Below, piece by piece: positions 19,483 to 31,283 of a DNA stretch of 44,730 nucleotides. Below the pieces are notes generated by a model. That model ran no database searches and was not told the DNA's origin. It worked only from the letters and a program-made list of their open reading frames with translations. Made by a program: the position numbers and the translations under genes. This DNA is from Phanerodontia chrysosporium. Its lineage: Eukaryota; Basidiomycota; Agaricomycetes; Polyporales; Phanerochaetaceae. The stretch's first letter is position 1; each line of letters opens with the position of its first letter. The DNA lies in NCBI GenBank assembly GCA_001910725.1, contig MJGA01000082.1, forward strand, positions 1 to 44,730, given 5' to 3'.

Positions 19483-21440
19483 TCATAAAAGGGAAGCTAT
19501 GGTGGCAGTTTCGATCACCCCAAGGCATTTTGCTTCTGTGCCACATGACAAACAGTTGTCAGTGCTTGTGCATATTCGCCACAAATCCAGTGTGAGTTTG
19601 TGCGTCACTTTGACAAAAAATGCAAAGGGGTCATCTTTCTCAACGTCAATACACCACTTGTTAAGATTGAGTGAGATGCCACATGCTGACCACTGTGTGT
19701 CATGCTCAGGGGATTGCTGCGTACTAGATGGCAAAGACATGAGAAAGGGTATTATGATCAGCCAGCCAGGAATGGGTACAAATGAGGATGTACCTTGTGC
19801 AGCTGGTGGATTAGGAGTTTTGCAGTGTGAAGCAGGGCCAGAATGCTGTGCAGTGTTCACTGAGGCAGCCTCACTAGGCATATAAGTGAGAGACACATTC
19901 TTGACTATACAGAGAGACCTAGCTTGTTCTTTTCACTTATCTACAGAGGGTGCCATAGGTTCAGTAGTGGAAGGGGGCACTATAGTGTGCTGGTCGGATG
20001 GACAGAATTGTAGTGCATCCCAGCTCTTTGACTACCCTGGTTATGAGGACATTTTGTCATGTGAGGGTAGTGTAGTGAGAGCTAGGATTGTTAGTGTCAA
20101 TGATTGTGAGCTGAGGACTGGGAGTGGATAAGTTGACCTGCTGCTACCAGTGCCAGCAAAATTGAGTGCTCCTAGCATCTCAGCCTTCCCTTTTGCTCTG
20201 ATAGTCGCTCACTGGTCGACAAAGTCTTCGGCAAAGGCCACTTGCAGTGTGCTGATCTGCGTGTCAATGTAGTGCTAAACCTGAGTAATAATGGCAGTAC
20301 AATCGCCAAGTGAGCAAAGATAAATGTCAGCACAGTTAAAGACAGACATGGTGTTCCCGTAAGGGATGACTGTCCACGCCCCTTTCTTCTTGTCAAAGTA
20401 GCTGAATGCGAGCTTTGCAGAATGACCACAAGGGGTGACAGTCATCTTCAAAATATCAAGAAGGACTTCGTTGACCTTGATTACAAGTTACCTGTTACTG
20501 TACACGTCTTCATGTGAAACTGAATAGCTTATGAGTTTAGACTACTGCTACATGACAACTCTAAGTACTCAGACTTGGTCAACTGGAATACTACTTATAT
20601 TGGAGTCCTCGAGATTCTTTTCATCCCAGATAACAATTGTAACCTGTCCAGACGTCTTTTCCTTAAGTTTCTTCACTGCCTCCTGCTTCTTCTTCTCCTC
20701 GCATAGCTCCTGATGTTGCTGAAGCCATTTATCACTAAAGAATGGCGTAAGTTGTGACTTGAATTTGCAAGTATCAGTACTCTCACTTGCAGCGAATGAT
20801 ATTGCAATCAAGAATAAATGCAGTTTCCATGAATACACTATAACTGCATACTTTGAGTAGTACGTGTAGTAACAGTGGGAGTTAAGTGACTTTGCACAGG
20901 AGTACGAGGTGCAGTTAGTACTTATGATGCAACATCTAGAATAAATATGTGTCAAAATGCGTGAAGCTGCGAAGGATTCATATTTGAACTTACTGGCATA
21001 GCCAGATGGCAATCAGCTGAGGGAAGCAGTTGCAGAAACATGAGTTGCAGGTACGCAGGGAGGCGTTATGATGTGCAAGGCAGATGCAGGTGCAGCCATC
21101 TCTGAATGAGTGGGGGACTGAGATGGGGCAACATTCAAGAGGACCTCGACAGTAGTAGTACTCTGTTAGGACCTTGTCATGTGCGAGCTCTTCGCATGCT
21201 TCTTGGGTCTATCATTTGAAGATGTGCTCTGCGGAGGTGGCTTGACCTTGTGATACTTGCATTCACCACAGACCTCACACTCTGCCTTTGGAAGCTATTG
21301 CTTGCATGTGACGGCAATTCTGCAGTTCCCACTGCACTTCTCAATTGTCGTAGGTGTAGCTGACTGGGTAGAAACAGGCACAGAATGGGCAGGTTTAAGC
21401 AAGGGCACAGCAGAAGTGGGCAATGAGCAAAATGCATGAG
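19483..21440 (-). pseudogene. Decayed multi-exon gene with cysteine cluster, unknown family
   Basis: Coding-like stretches follow one another on the minus strand. Near 21200-21380 there is a Ser/Pro tail and a cysteine cluster (EKCSGNCRIAVTCKQ, a stop, then AECEVCGECKYHKVKPPP). Near 20570-20760 there is a charged helix (LQQHQELCEEKKKQEAVKK) followed by SGQVTIVIWDEKN. After an intron-like gap of about 100 bp (donor near 20578, acceptor near 20482), KMTVTPCGHSAKLAFSYFDK and TVIPYGNTMSVFNCADIYL follow (20300-20440). Near 19490-19700 there is a tail with FAFFVKVTHKLTLDLWRIC. Several in-frame stops break it. I do not recognise it; the cysteine cluster suggests zinc binding. It may belong to a mobile element. 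Confidence 0.45.
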
Positions 21441-22448
21441 TGAGGCAGGTCATCATGTGAGTTTGAAATATTTGTCAAGATATGGAAGAGAAATAGGTGC
21501 TCAGAGTTGGTAATTGAATAATAATCATGAGGTAAAAGCCACACCATGGTGTGAATACAGTCAGGTGCTTCACATTCACACTAAAACCAGTCAGCCATTG
21601 GTATTTTACTAATTAGACAACACTCATGAGCAAGTGAAACATGCCAGCATTGTTCTTGGATTTGGCAGGCCCCATAGGTTAAAGGAGAAGGCCAGAACAC
21701 TTGTGACACAGGCACATACAAAGGGACAAGACAAGGGCAATAGAATGGACAGCTTCAAGCTTCAGTTAGGGAGGCAGGGGGATGGGGAAGGGAGGGAGAC
21801 TAAATCTGTGCACAGCCACTATATGTAGATGTTCTGCGATATCGTTCTATGCATCAATGTCAGTATCAATGGAAACTAGGGTATATCTGCAATATTAAAA
21901 AAATTGAACATTATCAGAGGTGCGTTGTTATGCAGAAAAGTACAAAAAATATTTATTAACTTGATCAGATCTTCGATACATGTCAGTAACACACTGGCGT
22001 GCTTTGATGGTGTGAGGACCATTGGCACAAGTTCAATGTGGAAGTGATATTTCTATTCTGGGTGAGAGGCTCAGGAAGTACAGATCTGACATAATGCAAT
22101 AGGCACTCATAAAAGGGTGATTTAGCCTTGGAAATGCTGGATCACAGATCACTGAGGGCAGACTGACTGAATTGCAGGAATCAGCCACTTTCTGTCCTTT
22201 ACATTGAAAAGTAACTTGTCGTACTGCAGCTTGGGACCCTGTGTGAAGATTTGTTCTTCCATGCTCATGATGACCTTGACCACTCCAGTGCTGAGAAATT
22301 ATATGCTGCACTTTATCCAAGCTATTATTGGCAGAATATGTAATACAAATTGGAGCATCTATATATCACAGGTTGTGAATATTATTAGCATAACAAGAGT
22401 CTCACATATAAACTGCCTGGATCTCTATATTCACTTTCAGTCTCTGAC
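21441..22448. other. Region left of the palindrome, short coding-like patch
   Basis: About 1 kb. A minus-strand frame at 22033-22320 (starting MDKVQHIISQHWSGQGHHEH) could be an exon fragment, but no family is recognisable. The rest holds nothing I can support. Confidence 0.35.
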
Positions 22449-23562
22449 GGCAAGTCTTGCATGAGGTCATTGGGATGTAGACTGGGACCAGTGGTTGTTT
22501 GCTTCCTAGTAGCAGGGTTTCGGTGAGGCGCTACAAAGGATGGGGTAGAAACTTGAGGTTTACTCTATATCCTTATCCTTCCACTTCTGAAAGTTGATGC
22601 GAGTGGCAAAGAACTCCCAGCCAACTCGATAGAGCGCAACGTGCTGACAGGATAATAAACAAGGTCAGGCATGAATGAGTATGAGCGCTGGGATACACAC
22701 TCTCCAATGAAGGATGTATTCAGTACCCTTGCCGTTTGCAATAGTTGACGGGCGCACGGCAAACAGAAGCATGCAATTGTTTACCACAATGTAGTTAAGG
22801 GTCTAGTCATTTATGTGAGATAAATCGAAGAACGCGGTCTGTGAGCTTACAGTGTTGAAATACATGTTGGTGTCCATTATACACAGAATCATGAGACAAG
22901 CTTCATTGATGCCAAACACTACTTTGGTTTTGTCAGTTCTAGTAAGATTGTGCATGTGAATGATTCTCCATATCATCTGGAAGGTAAGAATGAGATGAAG
23001 GTCAGCTGGATGCAAGGTCAGAATGGTACCTCTCATAGACGTATGGTATATGCGTGCATTTGTTCTGTGGGTATCACAATCTGCCGCAACTGAAAGCACC
23101 ATTTCATCTGTCGCAGTTAGAAGGGTGATGTATAAAGATGGTATGTGCATACTCACTACTTGAATAAGGCAAGTCCTATAAGAAAAATAGGTGAACTTGG
23201 CCAATCCCCGTTGATTGGCAACGGAGCTGGTTATTACTCGTGTATGAAGGTACTCTGAGAAATACTCTGAGTATGGTGAGTAATGCACTAAAACAACAAC
23301 TTGGAGGCTTACCTGGAACTTGAAACGGATCATAGATATTTTGTGCATGGGGATACCTTTGTTCCATGAATCGGGGATACTGAGAAAGAACATCTTTCAT
23401 GGATCTGATCGTGCTAGCAGAATACTTCGATATGGGTACTGCTTGTGCTTGTTCAATGGCCAGATTTGCAGCCAAACTATTCACGACAACATCGAACACA
23501 TTGTTATATGGTTGGCGGACTCGGGACTTGTCTAGGGCAAAAATATCCTAGCTTGTGGACAT
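22449..23562 (-). pseudogene. Gene C, left truncated copy (tyrosine-recombinase-like N-terminal part)
   Basis: Mirror of the first 1.1 kb of the gene at 37189 in the right arm. It has the same ATG (23562), the same early TAG and the same intron positions. It keeps the extra C that the right copy lacks near 23218, so the second exon reads ATT-NGDWPSS in the expected frame. The copy ends at the arm boundary 22449, in the middle of the gene, and does not continue into 22448 and below. It is therefore a truncated duplicate. Confidence 0.6.
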
Positions 23563-23802
23563 TGTTGAGGAGGTTGATGGTGAGGTGATTGTGGGAGGGA
23601 AAGAAGCAGCGTCGTGGAAGGATCGCGTGTCCCCTGCAGGGAGGTAGCCCGTTGGGAGGTTTGTGTGTCATAGGTCCAGTGAGGCTGCATGTCATAGCCC
23701 CAGTGGGTATTGTGTTATCGCTCCTCGTTTTGTTCGTGTGGCGGCATCCCGCTGCATGGCAGAATGAGCATAGTCGAGCGGAGTTAATACCAACAGCTGA
23801 AT

Positions 23803-24468
23803 ATGCACACACACGTCACGACTGAGTTCGCTGATTCCATTCACCAAGTGCTAGCATATATGAAGTACGTCTAGTATATATGTGCGAGATTTTCATCTCA
23901 GCAAGGTATAGCATGGACAATTGTGTAACAGAAAACTTTGCATACCCGGTAAGCGGGACACAAATGCATGTGAGAGCATTTCTAACAACTTCCAGCCGGG
24001 GATGATGGGCTACGGGATGCCTGCATTCTCTCCCGGTGGCGTTTATAATGGAATTGGTGCTAGAATGCCGCAATGAAACCCGGGCCATACAAGTGCATAT
24101 ACTGCACCGCAGGCATCCATGGGGGTGCCTATGCCTATGTACCCTGGCCGTACAGAGACCATCGCGGCGACTGCGCTGGCCTCGAAGACAACTCACGAGG
24201 ATGACGAAAAGGTGAGTTACAGCAACCTCCATCATATGTGGCAGGATTGAAAATACCCCACTAGTCACTGCTAGAGCTCGATCTAAAAGCGTGGAAGCTG
24301 CAAACCGCACGTGAGGGCATTGAAGCCCTTTACCAAACTCTTGCCCTGTCAGTTGCAGAGGGTGCTACTCCTCCTATTCCTTCGTCCTGTGCGTGCTCAT
24401 GGTCCCCGGGCCTCAAGAGGAGAATTGATGCACACATGGAGAGGCGTATTAGGGCTTGGAAGGAGTAG
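23803..24468 (+). pseudogene. Gene B, left copy: four-exon gene of unknown function
   Basis: Gene model: exons 23803-23864, 23912-23948, 23996-24211 and 24265-24468, with GT-AG introns of 47, 47 and 53 nt. The second intron has a CTAAC branch point. Phases are consistent across all junctions, giving 172 codons. One in-frame TGA follows ARMPQ near 24075. The product has a Pro/Gly/Met-rich middle (PGMMGYGMPAFSPGG) and a helical C-terminus (REGIEALYQTLALSVAEG, then RRIDAHMERRIRAWKE). It starts about 240 bp from the start of gene C, on the opposite strand, so the two share an upstream region. It is convergent with gene A. Family unknown. Confidence 0.55.
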
Positions 24469-24691
24469 TGGGTGCAGTAGATCACAAGCGCATACAGTCC
24501 ACAAGTATATACAGAACATGTAGATTGCAAGCAGTTTCATTTGTTTCCCTTTATTTTATCAATCCAGGTCGGTTATCTGCATGCTGAGAATGCTCCTGGG
24601 TAGGTATTCTACTGGACTGAATGTGGGTCATGGTTATACTAGCCCCAGGAGAGGTCATGCCATTGAGAAGAACGATAGATAGTACAAGTTA

Positions 24692-25294
24692 TTACATGTA
24701 ATACTCGGTCATGATCTCGTTCAGTCCCTCAAGGTACTGCCGTTCAAGGTCGGTCAGATATTCCACAAGCTGAGACTTCCAGGGCTGCGTGTTGATCCTC
24801 TTTGTTACGTCAACCCAGATTTGTTTGGCACAAGTGATATCTTTGGCGGTAAACTAAAAAATGTGTCAGCGTATGGTGAGGGCGTTGGAAACATGGATAC
24901 CTTCAGTTCTTGGTGGATGGTGGCAGGAATAAAGGACTGTAGGGTGTGATGATCAGAAATGCTAGAGGGCAAGGCACTGACGCTCACCTGGGACCCCTCG
25001 TGCTTTGAGTCAGGCTGTCAGTGCGGGTCATTGCTGTGAGAGTGCAGGACTGTATTGAGCCGTGATCATAACGTACCCCAGTAGAAGCGGCACCAGAGGT
25101 CTTTTTGAACTGGCACCGGGGGCTCTCGAGTTGTTCGTTGAACCTGGCAAGAGTAGGCGACATCAGAAAAAGAAAAGAAATCAAGTCGTCCACAGCGGTA
25201 AAATTGTCTACTGCTGGCCTTGAGCTTTGAGCACCATACTGCCGTTCAAGGTGACAAAGAAGCTCTTCTGTTGCTGTTCGTGTTGGCCAGGCAT
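24692..25294 (-). CDS. Gene A, left copy: small five-exon gene of unknown function
   Basis: Mirror of 35457-36059. The left copy differs from the right by one Val/Ile change (ATIHQELK here) and one intron difference. All four introns keep GT-AG ends, and no stop or frameshift is present. It would encode 124 residues. Its upstream side (25295-26187) is shared with gene D and contains the dyad repeats. See the right copy for the protein description. Confidence 0.55.
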
Positions 25295-25651
25295 ATTATC
25301 AGCAGAGAAAGTGGGAGATGGACTTGAGTCGACGACTTAAATTGACCTCCTGGCGTGCTCCCCTGTGACTGCCGTGTACGTGATGGTGTGTGACCATTGT
25401 CGCCGCGTTACCGGGGGTGAGTGACTGCGTCAAACGTCGGGTGAGTAGATGTCGGGTTCTATTCTCATCTACATGTACAATGATACTAGGTTACTGTTAT
25501 GGCAGTGCTAAAATCACACAGATTTGTGTGACCATGAGCCACAGCGAAATTCACAGAGACGACCAACTCAAATTTTCGTCACCCGTGCAAGCTCTTGGCT
25601 AGTAAGCTCGACCGACTCTTATATACAAGTTTTAGCTAAAAATGGTACAGA

Positions 25652-25917
25652 GCTGGCTAACCAGCCTTTAACGTTGAGCCATGGTGGCTATAGAGCTGGT
25701 CAGCTCAGCGGCACCGTTGGCCAGCGCACATTCAGGGATCTAGAGGGCTGGTCAGCCCAGCGAATACTGTTGTCCTGCGCCTGCTAGCCCAGCCTGTAAC
25801 GTCAAGACACGATGGCCGTTAGGCTTGTCAGCCCAGCAGTACCGTTGGCTGGCGTACATTCAGAGATCTGCAGGGCGTTGCCCCGCATGCACTCAGATAA
25901 CTGTAGGGCTGGTTAGC
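25652..25917 (+). repeat. Repeated GCTGGTCAGC dyads between genes A and D
   Basis: The dyad GCTGGTCAGC, or a near match, occurs at 25695-25704, 25747-25756, 25823-25832 and 25908-25917. A longer palindrome, GCTGGCTAACCAGC, is at 25652-25665. They sit in a degenerate tandem repeat of about 128 bp whose units also share an ACCGTTGG segment and a TAACGT segment. The position between two divergent genes suggests regulatory sites or a worn satellite. The mirror copy is at 34834-35099. Confidence 0.5.
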
Positions 25918-26187
25918 CCAGTAGAATGACTGCCAGAGGGCGCAGAAGAAGAGCGCAGACTGGTGTGCAGGTCAGTTGCGACTATATATACTCAGAAGGT
26001 GACAAAGCGTTTGACAAAGTAACAATAGGCCGTTGGTCCGTGCTTCGATCGTGGGCCACTGGACCCTTGTCCTCCTGGGCACCATTTGTTACACTTGACG
26101 AAAACCGTTATAATCACCGTAGACTGCCGAGTTATCGTCGTTTGTCTAACTGTCTCCCTCTCCCTGTCTTACTCACTGCGGTTCATA

Positions 26188-26960
26188 ATGGCGCCACTCA
26201 CGCGGCTCAGGGCTAAGACTGCAGCTAGCAATGCCCATGCTATGGTACATCGATCTCTGTTGTCCCTATGCCCTGTAGTAAAATTGTGTCTTCAGCCCAA
26301 GGCCACGAACGGCAACAGCTCTTCTCCTGAAGATAGGGGGACATCGAGGAAATAGCCCTTCTCTTCGAGGATTGCGGGTTCGAAGACTGGTTTCGTGCCG
26401 CATTCTCGGAGCGCAACCGGCGAGAAGACGATGACGAAGGCGATACCGAGCCAGGCCAGGAGATCTGATACCCATCGCTACCCAGATCGTCCCAGCCACC
26501 CACCTCCCTATCATCTGCAGCACCTGCCTCTGACACGCCGCTGCCAAGTCCGTCGCCTACCCAAGTACGCCAGACTCCTGCTGGGAAACCTGTTGGGGGC
26601 CTCTCGGGTTCTCAGCCACCCGAGACTAGCCGGGATCATCGAAAGAAGGACGGCAAGGCCAAGCGAAGAGCCCGTGCGAAGAGCAAGAACACTCCGAGCA
26701 ACCACAAGATACGGTCCACCTTCTCAAAGAAGTACGCACAGTCTGGCTGCAAAATCCCCCTCCAGCAATTCACCATGCAAATGCTCCGCACGATTGCAAG
26801 AGGGGCATACATAGCCCGTCGGATGGCATCTGGCAAAGGCCTCACAACACTCCAACAGGCCCTCATGCAAGGTTTACGACTTATTCGCTGGAATGGCCAG
26901 TGAGTATTTGGACTATGCCGCAATGAACGGGCCACTGATGCAGTTTCTCAGAAAGCCCAC
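26188..26960 (+). pseudogene. Gene D, left copy: truncated gene joined to Copia
   Basis: ATG 26188 opens a short exon (26188-26244). A likely intron runs to 26336, and the frame resumes as GDIEEIALLFEDCGFEDWF and continues to about 26900 with one TGA at 26466. The second half has a Lys/Arg-rich stretch (HRKKDGKAKRRARAKSKN) and ends LQQALMQGLRLIRWNGQ, right before TGA 26901 or a GTGAGT donor. The general shape resembles the N-terminal part of a high-copy hypothetical family in mushrooms, but this is only an impression. The gene does not continue, because Copia Gag sequence follows within about 80 bp. Confidence 0.4.
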
Positions 26961-26969
26961 ACTTCTCGT

Positions 26970-29900
26970 GGACAAGGTCTGCTTTCTCTGCGCGGTGCTC
27001 GGCAGCTTTCCAGGCCCCTCCAGCTCCTGGACAAGTTCGCCAAGGAATCGCTCCAGTCCGCCTTTGTCAACAAGGAGGCTCTTCGTTCTCGCTCTACCGC
27101 GCATGGCAGCGCCTCTGTGCTCACCGCAAATGCATCCCAGGCCACCAACAACGCTCCCTGCGCGTACTGCGATATCCCTGGCCACTCTCAGGAGCTGTGC
27201 TTCCGCTACAAGCGCGACAAGGAGAAGGCACGCCAGGACATCGAGGAGAAGAAGAAGCAGCGCGGCAAGAACAAGCCCAAGGCCACCGCCACCGCTGCTG
27301 CGGCTCAGGAACTCCCTTCTGAGTCCGCTGGCCAAGCCTCTGTGCGTCACACTGCACACTCTGCCACACCTGAACCCGCCACTCACCTCCTCTGGACTGC
27401 AGACACTCGGGCCACTTCTCATATGACGCCCCACAAGCACTGGATCCGCAACTACAAGCCTCTCCGGGTCACTGTGCGCCTTGCTAACGAGGCCATAGTG
27501 TACTCTGAAGGCGTAGGAACGGTGGTGTTTGCTCCAGTAGTCTAGGGGAAGGCAGTGTGCACTGTGGAGTTCAGTAGAGTGTTGCATGTACCAGAGCTTG
27601 GCTCGAATCTCTTCTCAGTCCTGTATCTCACGTCTCAGCGCAGTTTCAATGTCCATATCTATTCCAAGCACCTCGACTTCGAGCACAGCGGCCAGACCCT
27701 CTTCACTGCGTCCATTAGGGCCACTTGCACTGCCTACCTCGATGGGACGGTCATTCCAACCTCAGAGTCCGCCCAGGCCGCCTCCATCTCGACACTCCCC
27801 ATGGATGAGACCCTCTGGCATCGTCGCTTTGTGCATGCGCACATCCAGAGTATTCGGAGCTTGCTGAAGGACGGCATAGTCACTGGCATGAAGCTCGACT
27901 CCAAGGCAGAAGCGGACCCCATCTGTGAGCACTGCCTCTCTGGCAAGCTCAACGCTGCGCCCTTTCCCTTGTGGTCCAACAGAGCCTCCCAGCCACTTCA
28001 GCTGATCCACTCTGATGTCCATGGCCCTCTGCTTGTCCGCACCAACTCTGACTACCGCTACTGGATCACCTTCATCGACGACTCCACGCGCCTGCGAGCG
28101 GTCATGCTGCTCAAGACAAAGGGAGAGGCCACTGCTGCGTTCAAGCAGTTCAAGGCCCATGCGGAGAACCAGACGCAGCAGCGCATTGGTGCTCTCAGGG
28201 ACGACAAGGGCGGCGAGTACATGAGCAAGGAGCTCGAGGACTTCTGCAACGAGCACGGCATCGAGCGGCAGCACACTGTGCACAACAGGCCACAGAGCAG
28301 AACGGTGTGGCAGAGCGGTTTAACCGCGTCCTCTCGGAGGGCATCACCGCCATGCTTGCTGAAGCTGGACTGCCTCCCTCCTTCTGGGGCGAGGCTCTGT
28401 CCGCCCTGGTACATGTCCTCAACCGGTGTTCCACCTCTGCGCTACCTGGCATCACTCCCTACGAGGCCTTCTATGGCCGCAAGCCGGATGTCTCCCATCT
28501 GCGCGTTTGGGGCTGCCTCGCCTATGTGCATGTGCAAAAGGACAAGCGAGGTGCGCTGGGTTCACACTCGGAGAAGTCGATCTTCATTGGCTACCCTGCG
28601 GGCTACAAGGGCTGGAAGTTCTACAACCCAGCCACCAAGCGGGTTACCATCTCAGAGCGCGCCATCTTCGATGAGCGGTACTTCCCTGGCTTGAAGAACT
28701 GGTCGGATATCCCTCCTTTCCGCGCCCACCCTCCCGATAGCGCTACCGCGCCGTCTGAACCAGAGTACTACGAGTTTACTACTGGTGAGGATGCGCCACA
28801 GCCTCGCGTTGGGGGGGAGGGGTCTTCTAATGCGCAACCCAAGCCTGCTGCGCCTCCACCTCCACCAGAGCCACAGGCACCAGAACCAGCACTACCTCGC
28901 ACACCTTCGCCCATTCCCTCGCCCCAGGCGTCATCTCCAGAGCCTCCAGCCACACCACCTGCTCCAAGGCGAGGCAAGTCAGTCGCCTCCCGTGGCAGAC
29001 AGCCACAGCGTGCAGGGCCATCGTCCCAGCGCCAGGCATCGTCTCCACCTCGCCGAGGTCGCTCACGGTCATCAGCTCCTTCTGAGCCTCAGGCCGGCCC
29101 ATCTGGCACTCAGCCTTCACTGGCAGAATCTCGTCCCAGGCGCACCATTAAGCCTCCTGGTGAATGGTGGAAGGTCAAGCCAACCTCGTCTGGCCAGCCT
29201 TCACAGCCTGCTCAGCCAGCTCAGCCAGAGCCCATTGCTGAGGAACCTCGTCAAGAGGAGGACATTCCACTGTCAGACGCTTCCACAGACGAGCTCTGCC
29301 TCAAGGCTGCAGCTGTAGGTGATACTTGGCCGGAAAGCTGGAGTGCTACGATGAAGCGACCGGATGCGGAGGAATGGAAGAAGGCAGCCCACGCTGAGAT
29401 CGAGGCCCTACTTGCCAATGAGACTTGGGAGCCCTGCGCTCTTCCTCCTGGCAAGAAGGCCATCGCTAATCGCTGGGTCTTCGCGCAGAAATTCCTTCCT
29501 GACGGCGAGCTGGAACGCTACAAGGCCCGCCTAGTAGTCAAGGGCTATGCTCAACGGCCTGGCTTCGACTATGTGGAGACCTTCGCTCCTACAGCACGCA
29601 TGGCCTCAATCCGGATTGTCCTTGCGCTGTCCGCACTCGAGGACCTGGACTTGCGCTCCATCGACATCTCCAACGCCTACACCAATGGCGTACTCGAAGA
29701 GGAGGTCTACATGCAGCAACCAGAGGGCTTCCACTTTGGCCAACCTGGCGACGTCCTGCGGCTCAGGAAAGCATTGTACGGTCTCAAGCAAGCTGGGCGC
29801 GTCTGGAATAAGACTCTGCACGCCACACTGCGCGACCTAGGCTTTATCCGGCTCAAATCCGACGCCTCGCTCTATCTCTACCGCAGGGATGCCACCAGGA

Positions 29901-30881
29901 TCATCATGCCTGTCTTTATCGACGACATTACCATTGCCTCTACTAGTCCTGCTGAGACCGACCGCATTGTGCAACAACTATCCAGCCACTACAAGCTGCG
30001 CGACCTGGGTCCTACCTCCTTCCTGCTAGGCATTCAGATCACTCGAGACCGTCCCAACCGCCGCATCTCCATCTCGCAGCGTCAGTACATCCTCGACATG
30101 CTGGAGAAGTATGGCTTTTCCTCCTGCTCCTCTGTGCAGACACCCATGGATCCTGGCAAGCGGCTGTCTACTGCAGACTGCCCCTCCACCCGAGAAGAGT
30201 GCGCTGCCGTCCAGAATCTCCCCTACATCAGCGCTGTCGGCTCCCTCATGTACCTCGCCACCTGCACTCGTCCTGACATTGCCTATGCGGTCTCTGTGCT
30301 AGCTCGCTTCAATGCGAACCCTGGCCAGGCCCATTGGCAGGCAGTCAAGCACCTCTTCCGGTATCTCAAGGGTTCTCTCGACTTGCAGCTCACCTATGGG
30401 CCTGCTGCGACGAAAGAGCTCTTTGTGACCTACTCGGATGCTGACTATGCCGGGGACTCTGACACACTGTGCTTAACTGGTGCTTATGTCATAATGGACA
30501 CTAGTGCTGTGGACTGGAGTAGCAAGCTGCAGACTGTGGTGGCGCAGGCTACCACAGAGGCAAAGTACATGGCTGCCAATTAGGCTGGCTAGAATATTGC
30601 CTGGATGTGCAATCTGCTCACAGTTTGGTTACAACCTCTCTCACTCGCCATTGACGCTCTACATGGATAACAACTCTGCTATTGCAGTGGCCAAGAATCC
30701 TGAGGACTTTGGGCGATTGAAGCACATGCAGCTGCGCCTCTACTGGCTGCGCGATGTGATAGAGGATGGTCAGATCTCTCCGGAGTATGTTCGGACTGAC
30801 CTGATGGTTGCAGACATCCTCACCAAGGCTCTGTCTGTAGCCAAGGTTGCTGCACTCCGTCGCCTTATGGGCTTGCAGTAG
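26970..30881 (+). pseudogene. Copia element, left copy, 5'-truncated
   Basis: Plus strand, with Copia order Gag end, protease, integrase, RT, RNase H. There is no 5' LTR and most of Gag is missing. The Gag zinc knuckle CAYCDIPGHSQELC is at about 27158-27200. The protease active site reads WTADTRATSHM (about 27392-27424), with Arg in place of the usual Gly. A TAG at 27543-27545 follows. Integrase: LWHRRFVHAH, CEHCLSGK, HSDVHGPL and RDDKGGEY, then a one-base frameshift near 28280 before EQNGVAERFNR. RT: NRWVFAQKFLPDG, DISNAYTNG and the catalytic FIDDITIAS (about 29911-29935). RNase H: YSDADYAGD, then TAG at 30581, after which the frame shifts and ends in DLMVADILTKAL (30881). The element is dead. 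Confidence 0.93.
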
Positions 30882-30935
30882 ATGTGCTCGATGTGGGGGG
30901 AGCCCTGTGCAGAGATGTGCTGCATCAGGGGGGAG

Positions 30936-31276
30936 TGTTAGTTGTGTCCTTTGTGATGCAACCACTTCTCTGCCCTCAGTGGCCCAGTGCCGTGGCCAGG
31001 CGCATTGACCATGTGCAGTGGCCCTCATGGGCCACTGACAAAGGACTTGCTTTGTACTTCTTCCTTTGTCTCTTTTCGCTTTTGTTCCTTTGTCCTTAGT
31101 TAAGACTCCGACTTGTAGGATAGTATATAAACCCTGGTGGTAGTGCCTGAGCCCTTCAGTTGCTCACCCACTACCACCAGGTCAGTAGTTCTCCCTTCGC
31201 ACCAATACACTCAGTTGCTCACCCACTACCACCAGTGTGATTCAGGGCACTCCTGTAGTCGAGTTTAGCTCCTACA
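30936..31276 (+). repeat. 3' LTR of the left Copia
   Basis: TGTTAGTTGTG to CTCCTACA, 341 bp, directly after a polypurine tract (AGGGGGGAG, 30927-30935). It contains TATATAAA near 31122. A 24-bp direct repeat (CAGTTGCTCACCCACTACCACCAG, here split as 31157-31180 and 31212-31235) has a 55-bp period. The same LTR family recurs in antisense at 44378-44660, which confirms both ends. Confidence 0.9.
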
Positions 31277-31283
31277 TTGAACA

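Larger units (their letters stand above)
22449..29458 (+). repeat. Left arm of 7-kb inverted duplication
   Basis: Reverse-complement match to 31284-38301. Paired positions sum to 60750 at the outer end, to 60751 after one single-base indel near 23218/37533, and to 60742 after a 9-bp poly-C/G length difference near 28815/31925. Frames compared across 22449-28530 are nearly identical; 28540-29458 is visibly more diverged. The left end stops inside gene C and the right end stops inside Copia RT. Confidence 0.95.

Noticed and set aside
23300..24100. Divergent genes B and C as a homeodomain mating-type pair
   Set aside because: The head-to-head layout is suggestive, but no homeodomain helix (WFxNxR) is visible in either. 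C resembles a recombinase instead.
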